Positions 9,443-18,749 of a DNA stretch of 50,666 bases are shown here, in pieces. How positions within the stretch are numbered: position 1 is the first letter of the stretch; the number at the start of each line of letters is the position of its first letter. Both the position numbers and the translations under genes were made by a program. A model generated the notes under the pieces. That model saw nothing but the letters and a program-made list of their open reading frames with translations. It ran no database searches and was not told the origin of the DNA. Source of the DNA: an uncultured beta proteobacterium (GTDB lineage: Bacteria; Pseudomonadota; Gammaproteobacteria; Burkholderiales; Nitrosomonadaceae); contig CAADGS010000066.1 in NCBI GenBank assembly GCA_900696615.1, positions 1-50,666 on the forward strand, given 5' to 3'.

Positions 9443-10009
9443 CTGGCAACACGAGAAGAACTTTCAGATTTTTTAATTGAAATCGAGCGGCGAGCGTACA
9501 AACAAGCTTTGTTTGCGGTACAAGATGAACAAGCTGCTTTGGATATCGTTCAAGATTCCATGATGAAACTTACGGTGAAGTATGCTTCAAAACCGGTAGA
9601 GGAGTTACCTCTGCTGTTTCAGCGAATACTACAAAACACTATTCGTGATTATTACCGACGGCAGAAGACCCGTTCATTATGGATTACGTTGTTTTCAGCA
9701 TTAATGCCAAGCGATCAAGACAAGGATCAAGAAGACACTGATTTTCTAGAAACTTTACCAGTAAAGCAAAAATCCAAAGAGCCTGAAGCTCAGCTTGAGA
9801 AAGCACAATTAATTGATTTAATTGAAGAAGCAATTAAAATTCTTCCCGTGCGTCAACGCGAAGCATTTATACTGCGTTATTGGGAAGAATTGAGTTTGGC
9901 GGAAACGGCAGCAATAATGAAATGTTCGGAAGGAAGTGTAAAAACGCACTGTTCAAGAGCGGTTCACACGCTGGCTTCGATACTCGGTGAAAAAGGGGTT
10001 AAATTATGA
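9443..10009 (+). CDS. ECF-like sigma-70 family RNA polymerase sigma factor
   Basis: About 190 residues, with a region 2 segment (ALDIVQDSMMKL, FQRILQNTIRDYYRRQK) and a region 4 helix-turn-helix (LPVRQREAFILRYWEELS then ETAAIMKCSEGSVKTHCSRA), the two-domain layout of ECF factors. No ATG fits. Betaproteobacterial relatives begin M-A-T-R-E-E-L, which aligns with CTG at 9443 or ATT at 9440; GAAAGG at 9428-9433 is placed for either. A TTG at 9422 leaves no ribosome site. The stop overlaps the next gene by four bases, so they are translationally coupled. Family members occur next to DUF3619, which may act as its membrane partner. Target promoters are unknown. Confidence 0.85.
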   Translation: MATREELSDFLIEIERRAYKQALFAVQDEQAALDIVQDSMMKLTVKYASKPVEELPLLFQRILQNTIRDYYRRQKTRSLWITLFSALMPSDQDKDQEDTDFLETLPVKQKSKEPEAQLEKAQLIDLIEEAIKILPVRQREAFILRYWEELSLAETAAIMKCSEGSVKTHCSRAVHTLASILGEKGVKL

Positions 10010-10620
10010 ACGAGCAAGAGTTAGGTAAAAAAATTGCAAAGCTATTGGATGCTGGTGCAAGTGAGAATATTAAGCAAAGTACGCTCTATCGGTTGCAATC
10101 TGCTCGTCGCTTGGCTCTGGAGAATTGCCAATCTAGCTATGAAATCATTAATTCAGGTAACGGTACTTCCGCCTTCGGTGAACATGATTCGCATCATTTT
10201 CATACTGGGAAATTGATATTGCTATTAATTATGTTGTTTGCTTTCGCTCTGGTTTCTGCGACTTATTGGCAATTTCTAGAAAAGGGTAAATCCGCTGTAG
10301 AAACTACGGTGTTAATTGATGATAAATCAACAAATGCAGTTTTGGATAATGAACAAGAATCAAGTGATGAATCATCAATAGAGACATACATTGATAATGT
10401 GCTCCAGTTGGTCGATGAATTGTCAACAGACGATCAAATTGACCATGAATCAGAGCAGGATGATGACGTGTCGACTGATGCTTATATCAATGATGAAACA
10501 ATATCAGAAGATGATGGTTCATTAGAAACTCGAAGTGATGATGAATTTGATCTGGATATGGATTCGCAGTCGAACGAACATATCGACAATGAAATTGAGG
10601 AAAGTTTAGTTATTCAATAA
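10006..10620 (+). CDS. DUF3619-type membrane protein with long acidic tail
   Basis: The N-terminal part (GKKIAKLLDAG, IKQSTLYRLQSARRLALE) matches the DUF3619 family that follows this sigma factor in betaproteobacteria. One membrane segment lies at about 67-88, giving a cytoplasmic N-terminus and presumably periplasmic C-terminus. Family members usually end shortly after the helix, near 130 residues; this one has 204, and its last 103 residues contain 37 Asp/Glu against 2 Lys/Arg, with loose repeats of the SDDE/IETYIDN kind. Translational coupling to the sigma factor suggests an anti-sigma-like role, an inference only. The tail looks like a local low-complexity expansion. Confidence 0.7.
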   Translation: MNEQELGKKIAKLLDAGASENIKQSTLYRLQSARRLALENCQSSYEIINSGNGTSAFGEHDSHHFHTGKLILLLIMLFAFALVSATYWQFLEKGKSAVETTVLIDDKSTNAVLDNEQESSDESSIETYIDNVLQLVDELSTDDQIDHESEQDDDVSTDAYINDETISEDDGSLETRSDDEFDLDMDSQSNEHIDNEIEESLVIQ

Positions 10621-10849
10621 ATAGCTTATTGTGAAGCATTAGTTACTGAATCTCTGTTTCTCAAGTATATCTACGCATCAGAATGCGCCGTTAATTGAAT
10701 CCTATCATCTGCTTACAGGTCAACAGTAATTGAATAACGATGTGGTTTGATCTGATTAAAAGTTAATGTAATCGTCGTTATAAAATAAAAGCTTCCGTTC
10801 ATTTAAACTTCTTCAAAACAAATTTTTACATTCCTTGGCAACGTAGCTC

Positions 10850-13147
10850 ATGCAGCAGTTTCATCATTTTTCAATCGATCATTTATCGCAAACTTGGAGT
10901 GAGGCTATCAAATCACAATTAAACGATGAGGAAAATGTGATGGCTTGGATTGAAACTGATCTGGATTTGCAATTGCATTTTTCAAAAGGTATTGTGGTTG
11001 TTACCAATCAACGCTTGTTGGCTAAAATGTATGCCAGTGATATATGGCAAACATGGTCTTATCGGCAGGACCTACTGCTGATTCAACGCGATCATGCAGG
11101 GATAGGGTGTTTAGAGTTGTTCGATGCGCATTCGCGGTTGGCGCATTGGCGCTACCGATTAGGTAACGATAGTGCAGTTAATCGGTTGATTGCATCCTTT
11201 ACTCAACAACGTGACAGCCATTTTACAACCAGTGGGCCTCCTCGAATTGCAGATGCACTAAATCAGTGCTCAGCCTGTGGTGCTGTGATGGCCACAGGAC
11301 AGAGTGAATGCCCGGTTTGTGAAAAACAAAACAACGTTCCGCCATCCACATGGACGTTACTGCGATTGTGGCGTTTCGCAAAGCCATATCAAGGGCGCCT
11401 ACTGATTGGATTTTTGTTAACGCTATGTAGCACTGCGGCAACACTGGTACCGCCTTATTTGACCATGCCGCTAATGGATAATGTGTTAATACCTTATCAA
11501 AACGGCCGCCCGATCAATAACGAATTAGTCGCATTGTATCTCTCCGGATTGCTGGGTGCATCTGTTCTGGCTTGGGTGCTGGGATGGGCAAGAACTTATA
11601 TGCTGGCGCTTGTATCCGAGCGTATCGGCGCCGATCTTCGTACAACTACTTATGAACACTTACTTAATCTTTCCCAGGAATATTTCGGCGGTAAACGCAC
11701 TGGGGATTTGATGGCGCGCATCGGTGCTGAGACCGATCGAATCAATCTATTTCTTTCTTTGCACTTACTTGATTTCGCCACAGATGTCATCATGATTGCA
11801 ATGACCGCAGTAATTCTGATCTCAATCAATCCTTGGTTGGCATTAGTGACGCTGGTGCCGCTTCCTATTATTGCTTGGTTAATTCATCTGGTTCGTGACC
11901 GTTTAAGAATTGGTTTTGAGAAAGTCGATCGTATTTGGGCTGAAGTAAACAATGTACTTGCTGACACCATTCCAGGTATACGAGTTATTAAAGCGTTTGC
12001 TCAAGAAAAAAGAGAGGCGGCGCGTTTTCATGCTGCAAATCAAAGAAATTTGCAGATCAATGACCGCGTAAATCGAATTTGGTCATTATTTACACCGACA
12101 GTGACTTTATTAACTGAGGTGGGGTTATTGGTTGTGTGGGTATTTGGCATTTGGCAAATATCGAATGATGAAATTACGGTCGGTGTGCTAACCGCTTTTC
12201 TTGCCTATATCGGCCGGTTTTATATCAGATTGGATTCGATGAGTCGCATTGTATCGATCACACAAAAAGCTGCCGCTGGAACTAAACGTATTTTCGATAT
12301 CTTGGATCATGTCTCTAGCGTTCCGGAATCTCCTAATCCTGTTCATTTGAAAACAGTGAAAGGTCAGATCGAGCTGCGCAACGTTGGTTTTCGTTACGGA
12401 ACACGTACTATCGCGCATGATATCAATCTTGAGATCAAACCGGGTGAAATGATCGGCTTGGTTGGACACAGCGGTTCGGGGAAAAGTACATTGGTGAATC
12501 TAATTTGCCGTTTTTATGATGTGACCGAAGGAAAAATTTTAATCGATGGGTATGATATCCGATCATTGCCCGTTACTGAATATCGCAAACATATTGGTTT
12601 GGTGCTCCAAGAGCCTTTTCTATTCTATGGCACTATTGCGGAAAATATTGCTTATGGTAAACCCGATGCAACGCATGCTGAAATTGTGTCGGCTGCGCGT
12701 GCAGCGCACGCCCATGAGTTTATTCTGCGCTTACCGCATGGATATGATTCGCTTGCTGGCGAGCGGGGGCAAGCGCTTTCAGGGGGAGAGCGCCAGCGCA
12801 TCTCAATAGCACGCGCGCTATTAATTGATCCACGTATCTTAATACTGGATGAAGCGACTTCTTCAGTGGATACAACTACTGAGAAGGACATTCAGAAAGC
12901 CTTGGATAACCTCGTGCGTGGTCGTACGACGATTGCGATCGCACATCGTTTATCTACCTTGCAAGAAGCCAATCGACTGATTGTGCTTGATCGTGGCAGA
13001 GTTGTTGAGATCGGCAATCATTCGGAACTAATGTCGCGAGAAGGTTATTATTACCGCCTGTATCAGGCTCAAGCCCGTAATGTCGATGACGAAGATCGGG
13101 GATATGCTCCGCGCATCGAACATAGTGCAGCAGGGGAACTTAAGTGA
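10850..13147 (+). CDS. Cyanophycin-operon ABC exporter with N-terminal zinc ribbon
   Basis: A fused permease-ATPase half-transporter of 765 residues. Residues 1-120 form an extra soluble domain of unknown role, then a zinc ribbon (C140-x2-C143-x10-C154-x2-C157), then a six-helix exporter domain (about 183-460) and an ATPase domain with Walker A GHSGSGKS at 539-546, signature LSGGE at 643-647 and Walker B ILILDEA at 663-669. All ATPase motifs are intact. It overlaps the DUF1854 gene by four bases and precedes the two cyanophycin synthetases; databases call this type 'cyanophycin metabolism-associated ABC transporter'. Substrate is unknown. Not a lipid flippase by any direct evidence, though MsbA-like exporters are its nearest general relatives. 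Confidence 0.88.
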   Translation: MQQFHHFSIDHLSQTWSEAIKSQLNDEENVMAWIETDLDLQLHFSKGIVVVTNQRLLAKMYASDIWQTWSYRQDLLLIQRDHAGIGCLELFDAHSRLAHWRYRLGNDSAVNRLIASFTQQRDSHFTTSGPPRIADALNQCSACGAVMATGQSECPVCEKQNNVPPSTWTLLRLWRFAKPYQGRLLIGFLLTLCSTAATLVPPYLTMPLMDNVLIPYQNGRPINNELVALYLSGLLGASVLAWVLGWARTYMLALVSERIGADLRTTTYEHLLNLSQEYFGGKRTGDLMARIGAETDRINLFLSLHLLDFATDVIMIAMTAVILISINPWLALVTLVPLPIIAWLIHLVRDRLRIGFEKVDRIWAEVNNVLADTIPGIRVIKAFAQEKREAARFHAANQRNLQINDRVNRIWSLFTPTVTLLTEVGLLVVWVFGIWQISNDEITVGVLTAFLAYIGRFYIRLDSMSRIVSITQKAAAGTKRIFDILDHVSSVPESPNPVHLKTVKGQIELRNVGFRYGTRTIAHDINLEIKPGEMIGLVGHSGSGKSTLVNLICRFYDVTEGKILIDGYDIRSLPVTEYRKHIGLVLQEPFLFYGTIAENIAYGKPDATHAEIVSAARAAHAHEFILRLPHGYDSLAGERGQALSGGERQRISIARALLIDPRILILDEATSSVDTTTEKDIQKALDNLVRGRTTIAIAHRLSTLQEANRLIVLDRGRVVEIGNHSELMSREGYYYRLYQAQARNVDDEDRGYAPRIEHSAAGELK

Positions 13148-13617
13148 GTCATATGCCAAAATTTCAGTTAACCCGCAATGCCTTTGGCAGGCTAGTCTTT
13201 AGAGATCAACATGGAGCAGTCCAAGAAGGTGTTGTTCCAATTAGAGGCTTTCCAATTACTAATCCCAATCAAGGAATCGCCTTGGTAGATTGTCACGGCC
13301 ATGAATTGATATGGATAGAATGTTTGGCTGTTTTGCCCGGTGATTATCGAAATCTCATTGAGGAAGAGTTATCGAGCAGGGAATTTATGCCGGAAATAAA
13401 ACGTTTGTGCAAAGTTTCGAGTTTTACTACCCCAAGTACTTGGCAAGTTGAAACGGATCGCGGGGAAGTGTTATTTGTCCTAAAAGGCGAGGAAGACGTT
13501 CGCCGATTAACGCCATCATCATTTATGATTACGGATAGTTTTGGTATTCATTTTTTGATTCGTGATCGTTTGTTACTTGATCGTAATAGCCGTAAGTTAT
13601 TGGATCATTTTTTATAA
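13144..13617 (+). CDS. DUF1854 protein of the cyanophycin operon
   Basis: A 157-residue soluble protein matching DUF1854, known from annotation as the cyanophycin metabolism-associated DUF1854 family. Recognisable segments are VPIRGFPITNPNQGIALVD, the GHELIWIE strand and, at the C-terminus, ITDSFGIHFLIRDRLLLDR-x-SRK-LD. GTG 13144 overlaps the transporter stop, so translation is coupled; an in-frame ATG at 13153 is an alternative. No catalytic motif is evident. The tight coupling suggests it works with the transporter, perhaps as an accessory subunit, by inference. Confidence 0.85.
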   Translation: MSHMPKFQLTRNAFGRLVFRDQHGAVQEGVVPIRGFPITNPNQGIALVDCHGHELIWIECLAVLPGDYRNLIEEELSSREFMPEIKRLCKVSSFTTPSTWQVETDRGEVLFVLKGEEDVRRLTPSSFMITDSFGIHFLIRDRLLLDRNSRKLLDHFL

Positions 13618-13711
13618 TTAATGTGTCTGAGAATTATTTTTCTTCTCTTGTAAACCAATTTGGTTGCGCTGCGTTAATAACCTCAATGTCTTAACTACCT
13701 GATTCGGATTT

Positions 13712-16036
13712 ATGCCTAATTCAAATAGCATTAATGAGAGAGATATCAAACTTATTGAAATCAAACACTTAAACGGACCCAATCTCTGGACTTATTACCC
13801 GGCTTTGGAAGCAACTGTCGATATTGGGGATTTGGAAGACTTTCCTTCCGATAAAATTCCAGGCTTTTACGAGCGTTTATCAGGATGGTTGCCATCACTC
13901 ATCGAGCACCGCTGTAGTTACGAAGAACGTGGCGGATTTCTGCGGCGGTTAAAAGAAGGTACGTGGCCTTGTCATATTCTTGAACATGTAACATTGGAGT
14001 TGCAAAATTTAGCGGGTATGCGAGGTGGTTTTGGTAGGGCGCGTGAAACCTCTGTGAGAGGTGTATATAAAGTTGCATTAAGCGCATGGCATGAAGAAAT
14101 TACACGTACTGCGTTGCATTTAGCGCGTGACCTGGTATTGGCAGCTATGAACTTCGAGCAGATACCGAATCCTTCGTATGATGTTGATGCGGCAGTTCAG
14201 CATTTACGGGATATGGTTGATTCACTTTGGCTTGGACCCTCAACAGCGTGCATTGTTGATGCCGCAACAGCGCGTAATATTCCGGCTATCCGACTTGTTG
14301 CTAAAGGAAATCTTGTTCAACTTGGATATGGCGTCCGTTGTCGGCATATTTGGACTGCGGAAACGGATCGAACACCTGCTATTGCAGAGAGTATTTCACG
14401 TGATAAGAATTTGACAAAAGCGTTATTGCAGTCTTGCGGAGTTCCGGTTCCAGAAGGATGTGTGGTTGAAAGTGCGGAACATGCTTGGGAGGCGGCTAAT
14501 GAAATTGGCTTACCGGTTGTCATTAAACCTTGTGACGGTAATCATGGTCGGGGCGTCTTTATTGAGTTAAGTCAGCGGGAAGAAATTGAGTCAGCTTATC
14601 ACGCAGCACTCAAGGAAGGCACCGGTGTGTTGGTTGAGCAATATATTGCGGGTACTGAGCATCGTTTATTAATTGTTGGCGGACAGCTTGTGGCAGCAAC
14701 CCGGGGCGATTCGGTATCAGTTATTGGAGATGGTATCTCGACGATCAGCAAATTAATTATGTTGCAAATTAATTCTGACCCTCGTCGAGGAACTACGGAA
14801 GATCATCCGTTGAACTTGATTCGCATTGATAGTGCGGCGCAAATTGAAATTGCGCGTCAGGGTTATCATAGCGATTCAGTTGTTCCTGCTGGCATCAGGG
14901 TTGTGATTCAACGCAATGGTAATCATGCGTTCGATGTGACGGATCAAGTGCATCCAAACACTGCCGCTATTGCATCACTCGCGGCGCGTGTTGTTGGATT
15001 GGATATTGCGGGTATTGATTTAGTGGCGAGCGATATTTCTTACCCATTAAGCGACCAAGGCGGCGCGATTGTCGAGGTAAACGCGGGTCCTAGTTTATTG
15101 ATGCATATTAAACCTGCGGTAGGCACACCTCGGCCCGTAGGTAAAGCAATAGTTACACATCTTTTTCCAAATCACGACAATGGTCGCATTCCTATCGTCG
15201 GAATTAGCGGTAGTTATGGCAAAACAGCCGTTTCGTATTTGGTTGCAAGGCTGCTGATTCTTTCCGGAAAAAAAACTGGCTTAGCATGTAGTGATGGACT
15301 TTATCTGGATTATAGAAAAATTGATAAAAAGAACAGCGCTAGCTGGGCAGCAGCAAATCGTACCTTAATGAATCCAACTGTTGAGGCAGCTGTGTTCGAG
15401 AACGGTTTTGACGTGCTTATGAATGAAGGGTTAGCTTACGATAGCTGCGATGTAGGTGTAATCACTAATGTTGATGCGTCTTATCATTTTAATCGGCATG
15501 GTGTTGAGACACATAAGCAAGTTTTCAATGTACTGCGGACACAAGTTGATGTGGTGACACCTACATCTGCAGCGGTTGATGACGTGGAAAAAGATATCCG
15601 CCTACCTATTGGTGCTGCGATTCTCAATGCTAAAGATGAAATATTGGTGGAAATGTCTGAGCTGTGCCACGGTGAAGTTATTTTCTTCAGTACCGAGCCA
15701 GATTTACCGGTGATCACTCAACATCGTATCAGCGGGACAGGCCCTACGCAGGGTAAACGAGCCGTGATACTACGAAATAACAGCTCTATTGTGCTGGTTA
15801 CCGGTGCTTATGAATTACCGTTGATTAAATTGACGGACATATTCTCAGATATCACTGGGCACAGTTTGCAAGAGATAGAGAACATCTTGGCCGCTATAGG
15901 TGCTGCCTGGGCGTTGGGTATTAGGTCTGATCTTATACGGATTGGGATTGCAGCCTTTGGATTTACTCAAAATGAATATAAACCGGAAAATCAGGATTAT
16001 TTTGCTAATCTACAAATTCAAGGAATCAAATTATGA
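13712..16036 (+). CDS. Cyanophycin synthetase paralogue with truncated, degenerate Mur-ligase half
   Basis: First of two tandem synthetase genes, 774 residues. The N domain (1-165) keeps H88-x2-E91-H92 in CHILEHVTLELQ. The ATP-grasp domain (about 220-485) looks intact (VVIKPCDGNHGRGV, LVEQYIAG, EVNAGPS). The Mur-ligase-like half is eroded: the P-loop reads GSYGKTA (500-506) where active enzymes have GTNGKTT, and the ETARGG motif is ENGFDV (563-568). The protein ends where the C-terminal Mur domain should begin. The shape recalls CphA2, which joins beta-Asp-Arg dipeptides with ATP-grasp alone, and the second cphA' copy of other betaproteobacteria. It probably cannot add arginine itself, by inference. 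Overlaps the next gene by four bases. Confidence 0.88.
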   Translation: MPNSNSINERDIKLIEIKHLNGPNLWTYYPALEATVDIGDLEDFPSDKIPGFYERLSGWLPSLIEHRCSYEERGGFLRRLKEGTWPCHILEHVTLELQNLAGMRGGFGRARETSVRGVYKVALSAWHEEITRTALHLARDLVLAAMNFEQIPNPSYDVDAAVQHLRDMVDSLWLGPSTACIVDAATARNIPAIRLVAKGNLVQLGYGVRCRHIWTAETDRTPAIAESISRDKNLTKALLQSCGVPVPEGCVVESAEHAWEAANEIGLPVVIKPCDGNHGRGVFIELSQREEIESAYHAALKEGTGVLVEQYIAGTEHRLLIVGGQLVAATRGDSVSVIGDGISTISKLIMLQINSDPRRGTTEDHPLNLIRIDSAAQIEIARQGYHSDSVVPAGIRVVIQRNGNHAFDVTDQVHPNTAAIASLAARVVGLDIAGIDLVASDISYPLSDQGGAIVEVNAGPSLLMHIKPAVGTPRPVGKAIVTHLFPNHDNGRIPIVGISGSYGKTAVSYLVARLLILSGKKTGLACSDGLYLDYRKIDKKNSASWAAANRTLMNPTVEAAVFENGFDVLMNEGLAYDSCDVGVITNVDASYHFNRHGVETHKQVFNVLRTQVDVVTPTSAAVDDVEKDIRLPIGAAILNAKDEILVEMSELCHGEVIFFSTEPDLPVITQHRISGTGPTQGKRAVILRNNSSIVLVTGAYELPLIKLTDIFSDITGHSLQEIENILAAIGAAWALGIRSDLIRIGIAAFGFTQNEYKPENQDYFANLQIQGIKL

Positions 16037-18603
16037 AAGTATTGCGTATTCGAACGTTGCGTGGACCAAATTTATGGAGTCAATATACTTCCATAGAAGC
16101 TACTATTCTTTGTAGTGAATTGGAGGCAAATATCAATAAAATACCTGCTTTTGAATTACGTTTACGTGAAGGCTTCCCAGAGATTCCCTTTCCGGAACTT
16201 GCCAGTCACCGTGAGGCTATCCCGATTGCTTGCGTGCTTGAGTCCGTTGCGCTAGGTTTGCAAGTTAAAGCTGGTTGTCCGGTAACTTTTAGTAATACGG
16301 TTAAAACACCTGAAGCAAATACATATCAAGTGATCGTAGAATACAGTGAAGAAAAAGTTGGTAAGTTTGCATTTGAAATGGCGCAATTTTTTTGTAATGC
16401 AGTTATTAAAGATACTGAATTTGATATAAATGATGCTTTGTCGAAATTGCGCGAACTTAATGAAGATATACGTTTGGGACCTAGTACGAATGCTATTGTG
16501 CAAGCCGCAGTTGCACGGGGTATTCCTTTTCGTCGACTGACCGAAGGCAGCCTAGTGCAGCTTGGTTGGGGAAGTAAGCAGCGACGTATTCAAGCTTCCG
16601 AAAGCGATATGACAAGCGCTGTTGCTGAATCAATCGTGCAAGATAAGGAATTGACTAAAACATTGCTTCATGCAGCAGGAATTCCCGTTCCACTAGGTCG
16701 AAATGTAAAAAATGCTGATGACGCATGGGCAGCGGCGTCTGAGATCGGTGCACCCGTAGTCGTGAAACCACTTGACAGTAATCAAGGTAAAGGTGTTACA
16801 GTCAATCTTGTTGATGCTGAACAAGTAAAAGCGGCTTATCTGATAGCTGCCGAGTTTAGTGACAATGTTTTGGTTGAGCGTTATGTTCCTGGATATGATT
16901 TTCGCATGCTTGTTGTTGGTAATAAAATGGTTGCGGCTGCACGACGCGATCCGCCACACGTTATTGGTGACGGGATTCATAATATCCGTAAGTTGGTCGA
17001 GCAAATTAATCGTGATCCAATGCGAGGAGAAGGTCATGTTTCTTCATTAACTAAAATTTCCATCGATGAGACTTCTTGCGCTCATTTAGCATTGCAGGGA
17101 TTAACTGCCGATTCAATCCCGGAAAAAGATGCGCGCATTGTGCTGCGTAGTAATGCTAATTTGTCAACTGGCGGGACGGCAAGCGATGTTACCGATGATG
17201 TTCATCCTGAGCTGGCAGCGCGTGTAATTGAAGCCGCAAAGATTGTGGGGTTGGATATTTGTGGTGTGGATGTTGTTTGTAATGATGTGAAACTGTCCTT
17301 AGAAGAACAGGGTGGAGGTATTATCGAAGTTAATGCTGCTCCAGGTTTGCGCATGCATTTGCAACCGTCATTTGGCACAGGACGCGCTGTAGGTGAGGCT
17401 ATTATTGAAAATATGTTTTCCAAGGGGAATGATGCGCGTATTCCGGTTATTGCGATAACAGGCACAAACGGTAAAACTACGTCTGCTCGTTTGATTGCTA
17501 ATATTCTTGATAAAAATGGTAAGCGTGTAGGTGTAGCTTGCACTGATGGAGTGTATATAAATGGGCAATGTATCGAAACTGGCGATTGCAGCGGTCCCAT
17601 AAGTGCAAGAAATATTTTGTTTCATCCGCATGTCGATGCAGCGGTCCTAGAAACAGCCCGCGGTGGATTGCTGCGTGAGGGGTTGGGATTCGATCGTTGT
17701 GATGTCGCTGTCGTAACAAATATTGGTATGGGCGATCATTTGGGTATTGCTTATGTCAATACTCCGGAAGAATTGTCTATTGTTAAACGTATTGTTGTAC
17801 AAAACGTAGCTTCAAGCGGCTATGCTGTGCTAAATGCAGCCGATCCGTTAGTAGTCAGTATGGCAGAGCATTGCCCCGGTTCGGTTATCTTTTTTGCTCA
17901 AGATGCGCATAATCCGGTACTGGCTATGCATCGCGCCCAGCATAAAAGGATTATTTTTGTTGATAATCGTAGTATCGTTGCTTTGGACGAAAAAGGCGAA
18001 TATCGCATTCCATTGAGTGAAATTCCGTTAACAAAGAATGGCAGTATTTATTTTCAAATTGAGAATGCAATGGCGGCTATTGGGGCGGGTTGGGCATTGG
18101 GGTTAGAGTGGGCAATTATTCGTAAGGGGTTGGCTGATTTTGTAAACGATGCACAGACCGCACCAGGCCGTTTTAATTTATTTAGTTACCGTAATGCTAC
18201 TTTGATTGCTGATTATGGGCATAATCCAGATGCAATAAAAGCGCTCGTATGTGCTATTGATAATATCCCATCCAAAAAGCGCTCTGTGGTTATTAGCGCT
18301 GCTGGTGACCGGCGTGATGAAGATATTCGTCAACAGACTCGAATACTTGGTGATGCATTTGATGAAGTTGTATTGTATCAAGACCAATGTCAGCGCGGCC
18401 GCGCCGATGGCGAGGTATTGTCTTTGTTACGAGAAGGACTGGGTAATGCCAAACGTACGCAGAAGGTTAGTGAGATCGTAGGTGAAGCTATTGCAATTGA
18501 TAAAGCACTATCGAACCTTGAAGATGGCGAGTTGTGTCTAATTTTGGTTGATCAGGTTGAGCAATCTCTCGGGCAAATCAATAATCGCATTGCTTTAGGC
18601 TAG
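16033..18603 (+). CDS. cphA: Cyanophycin synthetase CphA
   Basis: Builds multi-L-arginyl-poly-L-aspartate: the ATP-grasp half adds Asp to the backbone and the Mur-ligase half attaches Arg to its side chain. 856 residues, near the family length. The ATP-grasp domain (about 190-460) has VVVKPLDSNQGKGV and EVNAAPG; the Mur half has GTNGKTT at 477-483, ETARGG at 540-545, GDHLG near 567-571, and the C-terminal domain from about 710 with PGRFN, DYGHNP and GDRRDED. The N domain is divergent: the HxxEH of the upstream paralogue reads C67-V-L-E70-S71 here, losing both histidines. ATGA overlap with the upstream gene implies coupled synthesis and perhaps a complex. No cyanophycinase lies in the window. 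Confidence 0.93.
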   Translation: MKVLRIRTLRGPNLWSQYTSIEATILCSELEANINKIPAFELRLREGFPEIPFPELASHREAIPIACVLESVALGLQVKAGCPVTFSNTVKTPEANTYQVIVEYSEEKVGKFAFEMAQFFCNAVIKDTEFDINDALSKLRELNEDIRLGPSTNAIVQAAVARGIPFRRLTEGSLVQLGWGSKQRRIQASESDMTSAVAESIVQDKELTKTLLHAAGIPVPLGRNVKNADDAWAAASEIGAPVVVKPLDSNQGKGVTVNLVDAEQVKAAYLIAAEFSDNVLVERYVPGYDFRMLVVGNKMVAAARRDPPHVIGDGIHNIRKLVEQINRDPMRGEGHVSSLTKISIDETSCAHLALQGLTADSIPEKDARIVLRSNANLSTGGTASDVTDDVHPELAARVIEAAKIVGLDICGVDVVCNDVKLSLEEQGGGIIEVNAAPGLRMHLQPSFGTGRAVGEAIIENMFSKGNDARIPVIAITGTNGKTTSARLIANILDKNGKRVGVACTDGVYINGQCIETGDCSGPISARNILFHPHVDAAVLETARGGLLREGLGFDRCDVAVVTNIGMGDHLGIAYVNTPEELSIVKRIVVQNVASSGYAVLNAADPLVVSMAEHCPGSVIFFAQDAHNPVLAMHRAQHKRIIFVDNRSIVALDEKGEYRIPLSEIPLTKNGSIYFQIENAMAAIGAGWALGLEWAIIRKGLADFVNDAQTAPGRFNLFSYRNATLIADYGHNPDAIKALVCAIDNIPSKKRSVVISAAGDRRDEDIRQQTRILGDAFDEVVLYQDQCQRGRADGEVLSLLREGLGNAKRTQKVSEIVGEAIAIDKALSNLEDGELCLILVDQVEQSLGQINNRIALG

Positions 18604-18749
18604 TCGCCCCTGAAAAAGTAACAAATAACAGTTGTTGTTATTGAAAAGCCGCCTGAGAAAACGGCTACCAATCAAAATGCATACCCGTGTAGTTTAGATT
18701 TCGATCAAGGAATCCGATAAATTTGCAGTTTTCGCCATGTGAAAAAGAG

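Noticed and set aside
18624-18642. Hairpin AATAACA/TGTTATT just after cphA
   Set aside because: Weak AT stem with no T tract after it, so not called a terminator.
18647-18666. AGCCG/CGGCT stem with short T run on the minus strand
   Set aside because: Only five pairs and a four-T tract; it lies beyond a dead transposase fragment, so there is little reason to call a functional terminator.
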